A DNA stretch of 64,000 nucleotides from Alphaproteobacteria bacterium LSUCC0396 (GTDB lineage: Bacteria; Pseudomonadota; Alphaproteobacteria; Puniceispirillales; Puniceispirillaceae): assembly GCA_041228345.1 (NCBI GenBank), contig CP166131.1:1791001-1855000 (forward strand), given 5' to 3'. Shown here piece by piece: positions 23,992 to 32,227 of the stretch. Position 1 is the first letter of the stretch. Each line of letters begins with the position of its first letter. The translations under genes were made by a program, and so were the position numbers. The notes beneath the pieces were generated by a model. That model saw only the letters and a list, made by a program, of their open reading frames with translations, did no database searches and was not told the origin of the DNA.

Positions 23992-25095
23992 TTGGCGGAA
24001 AAAGTTCAGGCGGCGGTTCGCACCGGCCCGCATAAAACCGAATATCGGGAATATGATATGCCGGATGTGCCCGAGGACGGCGCGCTGCTTAAGATGGAAG
24101 TTGCCGGGATCTGTGGTACGGATGTGAAATTCTATGCCAAGCCGCCGATTGAAGAACCGGTGATTATGGGGCATGAAAATATCGGTTATATTGCCAAAGC
24201 TGGCAAACAGTTCATGCAACGTAAAGGCGTCAAAGAAGGCGATCTGGTTTTCGTTGAACATTATGTGCCGTGTTTTCAATGCGAATGGTGTCATCAGGGG
24301 GATTACCGGCTTTGCATGGGAACCGACTGGCGCAAAAACCCTGATGGGTTGCGTTATGGCTATACTTCGGCAAGTCGTGCGCCGCATCTGTGGGGCGGTT
24401 TTGCAGAATATATGTATCTGCCATGGAACGCCGTGTTGCATAAGGTGCCAACCAGGCTTTCGCCTGAGCTTGCCGGCATTGTTACGCCGATGGCCAATGG
24501 CATTCAATGGGCGTTGTTTGATTGTGGTGTTGGCTATAATTCCTCGGTTTTGATTCAAGGGCCGGGCCAGCAGGGCCTGTCGCAGGTCATTGCCTGTAAA
24601 CAGGCCGGCGCGTCGCTGATCATTGTTACCGGAACGGGCAAGGATGTGTACCGGCTTGAGGTTGCCAAGAAACTTGGTGCGGATGTGGTCATTAATGTTG
24701 ATGCCGAAGACCCGCTTGCCAAGGTTCGCGAGGCAACGGGTGGTCTTGGGGTTGATGTGTCACTTGATTGTACTGCGGGTGCTGGCACCATTCCGGTGCT
24801 GTTTGGCCTTGAGGCGTTGCGGCGCAAAGGCGGCACTATGCTGATCCAAGGCGAAACCGCAACATTCCCGAATTTTCCGTTGGCGCAGGTCGCCAATAAA
24901 TATGTCACGATTAAAGCGGCGCGCGGCCATAACTACCAATCATGCGAACTGGCGCTTCAACAGCTCGCCTCTGATCGCTTTGCGCTTGATTTGATTGCAA
25001 CGCACCGCTTTGGCCTGAAAGATGTCGATGCGGCAATTAAGGCTGTGGGTGCGAGTGACGGCGTTATTCATGTCTCGCTAATGCCGTGGCAATAG
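23992..25095 (+). CDS. Zinc-dependent medium-chain alcohol dehydrogenase
   Basis: A 367-residue MDR enzyme. The catalytic zinc ligands are in GICGTDVKF and GHENIG. The structural zinc cysteines are in CFQCEWCHQGDYRLC. The coenzyme loop appears as IQGPGQQGLSQVIACKQAG, followed by an acidic or polar residue region typical of NAD use. It would oxidise an alcohol or reduce an aldehyde in the island's pathway. The start is TTG 23992 because AAGGAGA lies 8 bp upstream; the earlier in-frame codon 23950 has none. It is 22 bp ahead of the COG0523 GTPase. Confidence 0.82.
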   Translation: MAEKVQAAVRTGPHKTEYREYDMPDVPEDGALLKMEVAGICGTDVKFYAKPPIEEPVIMGHENIGYIAKAGKQFMQRKGVKEGDLVFVEHYVPCFQCEWCHQGDYRLCMGTDWRKNPDGLRYGYTSASRAPHLWGGFAEYMYLPWNAVLHKVPTRLSPELAGIVTPMANGIQWALFDCGVGYNSSVLIQGPGQQGLSQVIACKQAGASLIIVTGTGKDVYRLEVAKKLGADVVINVDAEDPLAKVREATGGLGVDVSLDCTAGAGTIPVLFGLEALRRKGGTMLIQGETATFPNFPLAQVANKYVTIKAARGHNYQSCELALQQLASDRFALDLIATHRFGLKDVDAAIKAVGASDGVIHVSLMPWQ

Positions 25096-25117
25096 GGCGG
25101 CCAGGGGCGGCAGCGTT

Positions 25118-26182
25118 ATGACCCAAGGTCAGCATGATCGGGCAGTGACAGAAAATCCTGTCGTGCCGGTGACGCTGATTACCGGCTTTCTTGGTGCTGG
25201 CAAAACCAGCCTGATTAATCATGTATTAGCGGGCGACAATGGTCAAAAATTTGCCGTGATCGTCAATGAATTTGGCGCCATCGGTATCGACCATGATTTG
25301 ATTGTCAGCAGTACGGAAACCCTGCTCGAACTCAGCAATGGCTGCGTGTGCTGTACCATTCGTGGTGACCTTGTGACAACGTTGCGAGACTTGCTGGCGC
25401 GGTCTGAAGATTATGACGGTATCTTTATTGAGACCACCGGTCTTGCCGATCCGGCGCCGGTGATCCAGACCTTTATGTTTGATCAATTATTGGCGTCAAA
25501 GGCCTATCTTGACGCGGTTGTGACGGTGATTGACGCGCATCATTTTACCAGTCAGGTCGAGCGGTTCCCCGAGGCCTTGCATCAATTGCTTTATGCTAAT
25601 GTCGTGATCGTCAATAAAACCGAATCTTGCAGCGCGTCTGCATTGGATGCGCTGACGCAGAATCTGCGGGCGCTTAATGCGCATGCGTTGTTGCATTTTA
25701 CCGAGAATGCCGCCGTGCCATTTGGCAGCATCACCGGACAGAACGCGTTTGATATGAAACGGCTTATTGATGAGTTTGCCGGTGCGGGGAAAATTGACGC
25801 TGGCGATGGGGCTGCTGAACGGCCAGCGCATGATTTTGCGCATGATGATGCAGCAAAATCGCAGGCCAGCGCCCATAACGTTACCAGCCAGTCATTTGCC
25901 AGTGCGGCGCCGCTTGATCTGGCGCAACTTGAGGCTTGGCTTAATGGGCTGTTGCAGAAACACGGCCAAGATATTTTGCGGATGAAAGGCATTTTTCAGA
26001 TTGCTGGCCGCGAAGAAAAACTCGTTTTTCAGGCCGTTCATATGATGTCGGATGCGCGCTGGGTTGATGTTTGGGCACCCGGTGAACTGCGGCAATCGCG
26101 GCTTGTGATTATCGGGCAACAGCTTGATCAGCTGGCGTTAGCGGATTTTGATTTGGGCTTGCTGGTGACACAAAACAGATAG
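25118..26182 (+). CDS. CobW/COG0523-family metal-chaperone GTPase
   Basis: The 354-residue GTPase carries Walker A GFLGAGKTSL (about 24-33), the metal-binding motif GCVCC (CxCC type, about 73-77), Walker B-like ETTGLADP, and NKTE for guanine. The C-terminal CobW domain follows a linker containing several His. Such proteins deliver Zn, Co or other metals to enzymes. With NicO, His-tailed proteins and cupins nearby, it probably loads a metal enzyme of this island. The next gene is an RraA-like aldolase. Confidence 0.85.
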   Translation: MTQGQHDRAVTENPVVPVTLITGFLGAGKTSLINHVLAGDNGQKFAVIVNEFGAIGIDHDLIVSSTETLLELSNGCVCCTIRGDLVTTLRDLLARSEDYDGIFIETTGLADPAPVIQTFMFDQLLASKAYLDAVVTVIDAHHFTSQVERFPEALHQLLYANVVIVNKTESCSASALDALTQNLRALNAHALLHFTENAAVPFGSITGQNAFDMKRLIDEFAGAGKIDAGDGAAERPAHDFAHDDAAKSQASAHNVTSQSFASAAPLDLAQLEAWLNGLLQKHGQDILRMKGIFQIAGREEKLVFQAVHMMSDARWVDVWAPGELRQSRLVIIGQQLDQLALADFDLGLLVTQNR

Positions 26183-26206
26183 CGTGTTGAACGCAGATAG
26201 CGCGTT
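26176..26206 (+). repeat. Short direct repeat CAGATAGCG-Y-GTT, two copies
   Basis: CAGATAGCGTGTT (26176-26188) and CAGATAGCGCGTT (26194-26206) are 18 bp apart, just upstream of the RraA-like gene; the first overlaps the stop codon of the GTPase gene. It may be an operator or a chance duplication. Confidence 0.4.
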
Positions 26207-26241
26207 AAATAGACCGACAATAGATTAACTGGGAGATGAAG

Positions 26242-26922
26242 ATGAGCGTAGTTATTCAAAATATCAAACGGGCAGCGGCAGATACAGTTGCCGAACTTGG
26301 CCGGTATGGCGTTGCCACAATTCATGAGGCGCAGGATCGCACTGGCCTGATGGCGCCCTATATGCGGCCCATTTGGACCGGTGCGCATATCAGCGGCACT
26401 GCCGTCACAGTCAGTGTGCCGCCTTGTGACAATTGGATGATCCATGTTGCGATCGAACAGTGCCAGCCGGGCGATATTATGGTGATTGCGCCGACGTCTT
26501 TTTCGGATGCTGGCTATTTTGGTGATTTGCTTGGGGCGTCGTTAAAGGCGCATGGGGTCAGCGGCGTTGTGCTTGATGCTGGCTGCCGCGATATTGCCGT
26601 TTTGCGAGAAGCAGGATTTCCTGTCTGGTCAAAGGCGATTTCAGCGCAAGGGACGGTCAAGGAAACCTTGGGCGATGTGAATATTCCGATTGTTTGTGCT
26701 AGTCAGATCGTTCATCCGGGCGATGTGATTGTCGCCGATGATGATGGAATTGTTGTGGTGCCACGATTGCAGGCTGACGAAATTGCCAAAAAATCAGCTG
26801 CGCGTGAAGCCCGCGAAGATCAGATCAGAGCCAGATATGACGCCGGCGAGCTGGGCATTGATATCAATAATATGCGGCCGCGCCTTGCCGAAAAGGGGCT
26901 TGTTTATAAAGACATGGAATAG
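26242..26922 (+). CDS. RraA-like / 4-carboxy-4-hydroxy-2-oxoadipate aldolase-family protein, paralogue
   Basis: A 226-residue protein of the RraA/LigK fold. It has VATIHEAQDRTGLM at the start, [46 protein letters not shown] with the catalytic R-D pair, and PVWSKAISAQGTVK. It closely resembles the LigK-type protein at 40065-40793, so the two are paralogues. In this operon it probably cleaves a related pyruvate-yielding aldol. The start is ATG 26242, 6 bp after GGGAG; ATG 26236 is also in frame. Confidence 0.8.
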   Translation: MSVVIQNIKRAAADTVAELGRYGVATIHEAQDRTGLMAPYMRPIWTGAHISGTAVTVSVPPCDNWMIHVAIEQCQPGDIMVIAPTSFSDAGYFGDLLGASLKAHGVSGVVLDAGCRDIAVLREAGFPVWSKAISAQGTVKETLGDVNIPIVCASQIVHPGDVIVADDDGIVVVPRLQADEIAKKSAAREAREDQIRARYDAGELGIDINNMRPRLAEKGLVYKDME

Positions 26923-26943
26923 GTGCTTGGCTGTTTTCGGGGG

Positions 26944-27930
26944 CTAGAAACGCCAGCTCAGCAAGCCGGTGAGTTCTGGCCCCAGATCAAGCCAGTCAAG
27001 CGCAGTCTTTGTATCAACACCAAGCGCTGCCGCGCCAAATATTGACAAGATAATCCCGACGATCACCATCGGATCCAACCGCTCATCCTTGCGGTTTAGC
27101 ATCGCATTGAACAAAAGCCGGAAGATCGCCGAGAGCCGCTGAATTGGCACAACCACCGATACCGGTGCGACGACCAATGCCATGTAGCGAAACAGCTGGG
27201 ATAATGCGACCAGAACGCTGGAGAATAGATACCAGTTCAATCCGCTTTTTGGGATTGAGCGCACGACCTTTATCCCGCCAGCCATCATAATAACGCCGAT
27301 TACCATAACGCTGGCGCAGCCATAAGACACAAATAGAACGCCAATCGCATTACCGAACGGTGCCTCAACCGGCCCTGCGCTACGCAATGCCAACGCAACA
27401 AATAGCGGGCTACTGCCATAGCCGAAAGCCGATACCAGCCCCCAGATTAGGCCAGAGCGAAAATTGGGTTCAAAATCTGAACCGGCGCGTTTGCCGGCGT
27501 TTTTCTTGCGGCGACTTAACATCACCATTGGGCCAAAAATCACCAGACCGATGCCAACGAAATTTAGGCCGCTGATGCTTTCCTGCAGGAACAAGACTGC
27601 CAGTACCAGCGCAACAATAACGCTTAATTGCTGGATCGGAGTTGATAGCGTGCCGCCCAGCGCCTGTGTGGCGTGGTAATTGCCAAACCGGCCAATGACA
27701 AAATGGATAATGCCAGCAACACCTGCCCAAAGCCAAGTGCTGGCCGGCCAGCCCGGCATCGCATCAAAGCCGCCAAAAAACAATGCCAGCGCGGCAAATA
27801 ATGGCACGCCTGATGGCACGGTAATCGCCATGCCCTGAAGCGGGCTGGAGCTGGTCACCGCGCGGCGTACAGCGGCGCTTTGCAGGCCAAATAACGCCGC
27901 CGATGCCAGCGCAAGAAGTGCGCCTAGCAT
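26944..27930 (-). CDS. DMT-superfamily (EamA) permease, copy 2
   Basis: A 328-residue protein with about ten hydrophobic helices in two EamA repeats. Its ATG overlaps the cupin B stop as TAATG. It occupies the same place after a cupin A/B pair as the permease at 7066, which is the reason to treat the three genes as a duplicated cassette. It ends 22 bp from the convergent RraA-like gene. Confidence 0.8.
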   Translation of the reverse strand: MLGALLALASAALFGLQSAAVRRAVTSSSPLQGMAITVPSGVPLFAALALFFGGFDAMPGWPASTWLWAGVAGIIHFVIGRFGNYHATQALGGTLSTPIQQLSVIVALVLAVLFLQESISGLNFVGIGLVIFGPMVMLSRRKKNAGKRAGSDFEPNFRSGLIWGLVSAFGYGSSPLFVALALRSAGPVEAPFGNAIGVLFVSYGCASVMVIGVIMMAGGIKVVRSIPKSGLNWYLFSSVLVALSQLFRYMALVVAPVSVVVPIQRLSAIFRLLFNAMLNRKDERLDPMVIVGIILSIFGAAALGVDTKTALDWLDLGPELTGLLSWRF

Positions 27931-28532
27931 TAGTCGCGGTTCTTGATAAAGTCGGCGACGATTTCAGGTGTCAGCGTCATACCCTCGACATATTCGGGCG
28001 CATCTTCGATTTGTTCCAGATCATTCAATCCCGAATGTTTGAAAATACGGTTGATGACTGAAATGAGCCGCGCCGGCCGTTTTGGGTCTGCGTTGAAATG
28101 CTGATGGATTGTGTTCGGCGGAACATAAATCAAATCGCCAGCTTCCCACTCAAATTTCTGGATTTTGTCCTGCGGTTTCCAATGGTAGTCATCGGTGATT
28201 TCAACATCGCAATCTTGGTGCAAATCATAACCATTGCCTTCGACCACATAAAGACACTCTTCGGCCAGATGGCGATGCTTGCCCGAATGTGACCCGGGCG
28301 GGATGATCTGCATATAGGCGTCAACCGTTTCCATGCGGGTGTTCATCTGTTCGTTCAGCAAATGCTTGAGCAGTCCCTGACGCGACATTTCCCATGGCAT
28401 TTCGTTGGGGTGAACAACTTTTTTCCGACCAGCATTGCGCACTGGCGCCGCCTCGGCATCGTCCAAAAGCTGCTGATAGAGGTTCTTATTTTCCAGCCCA
28501 TCGAGCCAGACTTTGCTTTCTTTCCAGGCCAT
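27930..28532 (-). CDS. Cupin-domain protein B (copy 2)
   Basis: A 200-residue single-cupin protein with metal motifs GKHRHLAEECLYVVEGNGYDLH and GDLIYVPPNTIHQHFN. All expected His and Glu ligands are present, unlike copy 1 where IHQHF is AHKRF. The start is ATG 28532, two bases after the cupin A stop; the longer frame to 28595 overlaps cupin A. It is translationally tied to both neighbours. Confidence 0.82.
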   Translation of the reverse strand: MAWKESKVWLDGLENKNLYQQLLDDAEAAPVRNAGRKKVVHPNEMPWEMSRQGLLKHLLNEQMNTRMETVDAYMQIIPPGSHSGKHRHLAEECLYVVEGNGYDLHQDCDVEITDDYHWKPQDKIQKFEWEAGDLIYVPPNTIHQHFNADPKRPARLISVINRIFKHSGLNDLEQIEDAPEYVEGMTLTPEIVADFIKNRD

Positions 28533-28533
28533 T

Positions 28534-29142
28534 CTAATAGCCCCCTTCCGGATGATTGAAATCTTCTTCTTCTTCACGAACGACAAAGTTCTCACCGCCC
28601 GGTGCCGGGTCTGCTGAACGCGGTTCGACTTGTTTTTGGAACAGCATATTCATGAACAGGAACATCGGTTTGGTTTTCAGGACAAGGGCGCGCGCTGGCT
28701 TGGTGTCGCTAGCGTTAAAATGCTGATGAACGCAGTTATTGTGGACAATCGCCACGTCACCTGCGGTCCAGTCATAGCGGATACCATCATGGATTTCATA
28801 GCCATCGCCATCCAGAATATAAAATGCGGCTTCGTTCACATGGCCATGCTTTTGCGATTTGCCGCCCGGGCCATATTCTTCCAAATGGATGTGAAATAGC
28901 TGCGTAACCCCGTCTTTTGGCTGCATGTAATGGCGGGAATAGGCTTGTGGGCCATCAACGAATTTGATTTCCTTCGCCTTTTTGACGCGCGGCATCGACC
29001 GCAGCCTCTCCAGCTCTTCGGTCAGGTTATACGCACCTTGGATCGACCTTACAAAAATACGGTCTTTCTGGCTGTGATAGTGACCGGCAGGACTCTCTGC
29101 ACTGTCGGTTTTGGTCTCATTTGCCGGTTTTTTCTCGTCCAT
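28534..29142 (-). CDS. Cupin-domain protein A (copy 2)
   Basis: A 202-residue single-cupin protein with SQKHGHVNEAAFYILDGDGYEIHDG (motif 1 around residue 95) and GDVAIVHNNCVHQHFN (motif 2). The N-terminal 25 residues are polar and Lys/Glu-rich. It is a paralogue of 5752-6306. It heads the minus-strand cupin A, cupin B, DMT operon. The start is ATG 29142 after GAAAGG. Confidence 0.82.
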   Translation of the reverse strand: MDEKKPANETKTDSAESPAGHYHSQKDRIFVRSIQGAYNLTEELERLRSMPRVKKAKEIKFVDGPQAYSRHYMQPKDGVTQLFHIHLEEYGPGGKSQKHGHVNEAAFYILDGDGYEIHDGIRYDWTAGDVAIVHNNCVHQHFNASDTKPARALVLKTKPMFLFMNMLFQKQVEPRSADPAPGGENFVVREEEEDFNHPEGGY

Positions 29143-29200
29143 TACGCACCCTTTCAATCAATAAGGCATGATCATAGATAATTTTCTATAGAAGAACAAT

Positions 29201-29217
29201 ATTCCTATATGCGGAAC
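29201..29217. promoter_or_regulatory. Dyad operator between divergent cupin and ferredoxin operons
   Basis: ATTCCTATATGCGGAAC fits the GTTCC-N7-GGAAC pattern. On the plus strand, 9 bp later, a weak -35 (TTTTCT, 29227-29232), a 17-bp spacer and TATCTT (29250-29255) repeat the geometry seen elsewhere. On the minus strand TTGTTC, 17 bp and TATGAT (29176-29171) form a promoter for the cupin operon. Confidence 0.55.
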
Positions 29218-29324
29218 TGGAATTTGTTTTCTCGAACAAGCTGGATTAGTATCTTGCTCCGATGTGGCGCCTCGGCTAGGAATGGGCGTTCAATTGTAAT
29301 CTATCGCGGTTTTGAGGGTTTGAA

Positions 29325-29645
29325 ATGACAGGTAGCACAGAGGTTTTGACCGTTTGTCGTAAAGACGAAGTGGCTGAAGGATCAGTGATCCAAGTGCAAA
29401 AGGATGGTCTTGATTTGGCAGTCTATTGTGTCGAATCGGTATTCTATGTCACCGATAATTTATGCACGCATGGTCCGGGCTATATGAATGAGGGTTATTT
29501 GGACGGGCATGTGATCGAATGTGATTTCCATAATGGTGCATTTGATATCCGTACCGGCGAGGTGGTGTCGCCGCCATGTATGGTGCCGCTGAAAACCTAT
29601 GCTGTATTGGATGATGCCGCCGAGGTGAAAATAGCAATTTTGTGA
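29325..29645 (+). CDS. Rieske-type [2Fe-2S] ferredoxin
   Basis: A 106-residue ferredoxin of oxygenase systems. The cluster ligands are CTHG (about 47-50) and CDFHNG (about 66-71), giving C-x-H...C-x2-H. It would carry electrons from the reductase (19731) to a terminal oxygenase. No other oxygenase component is adjacent, so it may serve the Rieske oxygenase at 15234 or an enzyme outside the window. It is followed by a molybdenum hydroxylase gene in the same direction. Confidence 0.88.
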   Translation: MTGSTEVLTVCRKDEVAEGSVIQVQKDGLDLAVYCVESVFYVTDNLCTHGPGYMNEGYLDGHVIECDFHNGAFDIRTGEVVSPPCMVPLKTYAVLDDAAEVKIAIL

Positions 29646-29733
29646 TCCGAGGCATCCCGAAAGGGCTAGGCCTTTTATGCGGTGTTTAACCTGATGGTTG
29701 GGTTTCGGTCTGGCCTGCCAAGATGTGAGTGAT

Positions 29734-32046
29734 ATGGATATTAACGCAGATCAATCATTGGATAAAACCGCCGCCGGGCGAAGCGAGGATCGCCGGTTCA
29801 TTACCGGCACTGGTCAATATACCGGAGATACGCTTCCGGATAATGTGTTATTTGCCGAATTTTATCGTGCGCCGATCGCCCGTGGCCGGCTTGTCAGGCT
29901 GGATTGCGGCGCGGCGCGAACGCATGCGGGTGTTCATGCCGTCTTGACGGCTGATGATGCGGCTGATGATGGGCTGGCGTTTATGCCATGGACAGGCACG
30001 CCAAAGCGGGATGATGGCGGTGTTCCAATCCAATCGCAAAAACCGGTTCTAAGTGGCGATTTGATCCGCCATCTTGGCGAGCCGGTGGCGATGGTGATTG
30101 CCGAAAGCAAACAGGCGGCCTGTGATGCGGTTGAGATGATCATCGCTGAATTTTCAGGTGATAAAATTGCCGCGCTTGCAACCGATCCCAATCTTGACAG
30201 CCCGCTCGTTTGGGATAGCGGCACCGATAATATTGCCGCCATGCACATGGTTGGCGACAAGGCCGCTGTTGACGCCGCATTGGACGCATCGGTGCATGTG
30301 ACCACGCTAGAATTTGATATATCGCGGATTTTGGCCTGTCCGATGGAGATGCGTAACTCGCTTGGCTATGTTGATGATGCTGGCCGGTCCTGCCTTCGTA
30401 CCAGCGGCCAGAGCCCGTTTGCGTTGCGCAATGAGGTGGCAAGCTATCTTGGTGCCACCACCGCTGATGTGCATGTGACAACGCCCGATGTGGGCGGTTC
30501 TTTTGGGATGAAAGGCGGCCTGTTCCGCGAAGATGCTGCACTTGTCTGGGCGGCGCGGCGTCTTGGGCAACCGGTCTATTGGGCGGCCAGCCGCAGCGAG
30601 TCCTTCCTTAGTGATGACCATGCGAGAGGCGTTTGTGGCACGGCGCGCCTTGGGCTTGACGGTGACGGCAATTTCAGTGCCCTTGACGTCGATCTGAATG
30701 TCGATGTCGGTGCCTATTTATCGCGGCGCAGCATGGGAATGCTGAATAATCTTGGCGGTATCGCTGGTCAATATCGTACACCCCATATTGCGGCGCAGTT
30801 GAAATTCATCCATACCAATACCGTTTCTACGGCGCCTTATCGCGGTTTTGGGCGGCCAGAGGCAACCTATATCATCGAGCGATTGATCGAAAAGGCGGCG
30901 CGTGAAACTGGCCGCGATAAAATGGCATTGCGCCTGCAAAATTTGATCACGCCTGATATGATGCCGTACAAGACTGGCCTGACCTTCAATTATGATTGTG
31001 GTGATTTTCCGCAGGTGATGACGGCGGCATTGGCGCTGGCTGATTATGACGGCTTTGCCAAGCGTCAGGCAGATTCGGCGGCGCGTGGCCGGCTTCGCGG
31101 GATTGGTGCGGCAAATCCGATTGAGGTTGCGGGCGGTCCTTTGCGACAGGTGAAAAAAGATATAGCGCGGATCACCGCCCGTGCAGATGGGTGTATCGTG
31201 ATCGATCCCGGTCTGATGTCGGTGGGTCAGGGGCACGAAACCGCACTGAAACGAATGGCGCAGGAACGATTGCAAATCGCCGCCAGCCAGATTGTCTATC
31301 GGCATGGTGATACCGATCTTTTGGCGTCTGGGCGCGGTAATGGTGGTTCGGCTGCAACTGTGGTTGCCGGTGCGGCGGTCTCGCTTGGGCTTGATCAATT
31401 ATTGGCTGAAGCAACGGCGCTGGCGGCTGAAATTATGCAATCGCCGGTCAGCTATGCCGATGGGTATTTTACCGCCGGATCGCCAGATACGCCAGACGCT
31501 GGGCAAACAATGTCTTGGGCGGAACTGGTTAGTCATAGTAATCAGCTGGGCGGGCTGCGTGTTGATAGCGAGTTTCTGCCGGATGCGCCGACCTATCCAA
31601 ATGGCTGTCATATTTGTGAGGTTGAAATTGACCCTAAAACCGGCCGTGTTGAGATTGTCGATTATGTTGGGGTCGAGGATGTTGGTACGGTTCTGAACCG
31701 CGATCTTGTTGAAGGGCAAATGCAGGGCGGGATTGTGCAAGGCATTGGTCAGGCGCTTGGCGAAATTCTGTATTACGATGTTAGCGGTCAGCTGCTAACC
31801 GGTTCGTTCATGGATTACCAAATGCCGATTGCAGCCGATATCCCGTCGATTAGGCTGGCGACAGTGACGGTGCCAACAAAGGTCAATCCACTTGGGGCAA
31901 AAGGTGTTGGCGAGGCTGGAACCGTCGGGGCATTGGCGGCGGTTATGAACGCTGTTGAGGATGCGCTGGCAAGTGCGGGTGTGACGCATTTTGAGATGCC
32001 TGCCAATCCCTACCGCGTCTGGAACGCACTACAATTGGTGAAATAA
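29734..32046 (+). CDS. Molybdenum hydroxylase large subunit (xanthine dehydrogenase family)
   Basis: The protein has 770 residues with the alpha/beta hammerhead domain near the start (EDRRFITGTGQYTGD) and two Mo-cofactor domains. Key segments are GGSFGMKGG, APYRGFGRPEATYIIER, SVGQGHETAL and the catalytic-Glu region LGAKGVGEAG. The CO dehydrogenase loop AYRCSFR is absent. It would hydroxylate a heteroaromatic or aldehyde substrate. The usual FAD and 2Fe-2S partner subunits are not adjacent or anywhere in the window; the Rieske ferredoxin upstream might supply electrons. The start could be GTG 29725 or ATG 29734. Confidence 0.82.
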   Translation: MDINADQSLDKTAAGRSEDRRFITGTGQYTGDTLPDNVLFAEFYRAPIARGRLVRLDCGAARTHAGVHAVLTADDAADDGLAFMPWTGTPKRDDGGVPIQSQKPVLSGDLIRHLGEPVAMVIAESKQAACDAVEMIIAEFSGDKIAALATDPNLDSPLVWDSGTDNIAAMHMVGDKAAVDAALDASVHVTTLEFDISRILACPMEMRNSLGYVDDAGRSCLRTSGQSPFALRNEVASYLGATTADVHVTTPDVGGSFGMKGGLFREDAALVWAARRLGQPVYWAASRSESFLSDDHARGVCGTARLGLDGDGNFSALDVDLNVDVGAYLSRRSMGMLNNLGGIAGQYRTPHIAAQLKFIHTNTVSTAPYRGFGRPEATYIIERLIEKAARETGRDKMALRLQNLITPDMMPYKTGLTFNYDCGDFPQVMTAALALADYDGFAKRQADSAARGRLRGIGAANPIEVAGGPLRQVKKDIARITARADGCIVIDPGLMSVGQGHETALKRMAQERLQIAASQIVYRHGDTDLLASGRGNGGSAATVVAGAAVSLGLDQLLAEATALAAEIMQSPVSYADGYFTAGSPDTPDAGQTMSWAELVSHSNQLGGLRVDSEFLPDAPTYPNGCHICEVEIDPKTGRVEIVDYVGVEDVGTVLNRDLVEGQMQGGIVQGIGQALGEILYYDVSGQLLTGSFMDYQMPIAADIPSIRLATVTVPTKVNPLGAKGVGEAGTVGALAAVMNAVEDALASAGVTHFEMPANPYRVWNALQLVK

Positions 32047-32134
32047 TTTCCCGAAATCCAAATGCCCCGAAATCAATAGCTCTTCGCCAATCGGGGGATA
32101 ATCTGCTTGGTTGGGCCAGTGTGGAAAATTTTCT

Positions 32135-32151
32135 GTGCCGCTATGCGAGAC
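32135..32151 (+). promoter_or_regulatory. Degenerate copy of the recurring 17-bp dyad
   Basis: GTGCCGCTATGCGAGAC resembles the site at 17847-17863 (GTTCCGCTATACAGACC), and both are followed by nine bases ending GTTCCA. TTGACC lies 15 bp downstream instead of 9. It sits upstream of the second double-cupin gene, matching the position of the first. The assignment is weak. Confidence 0.35.
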
Positions 32152-32227
32152 ACTGTTCCATCTCGCTTGACCCGCTCCTGTTTTTTAGTCATCTTAAAAA
32201 TAACAATGAAATTTAAGGAAATCCACA

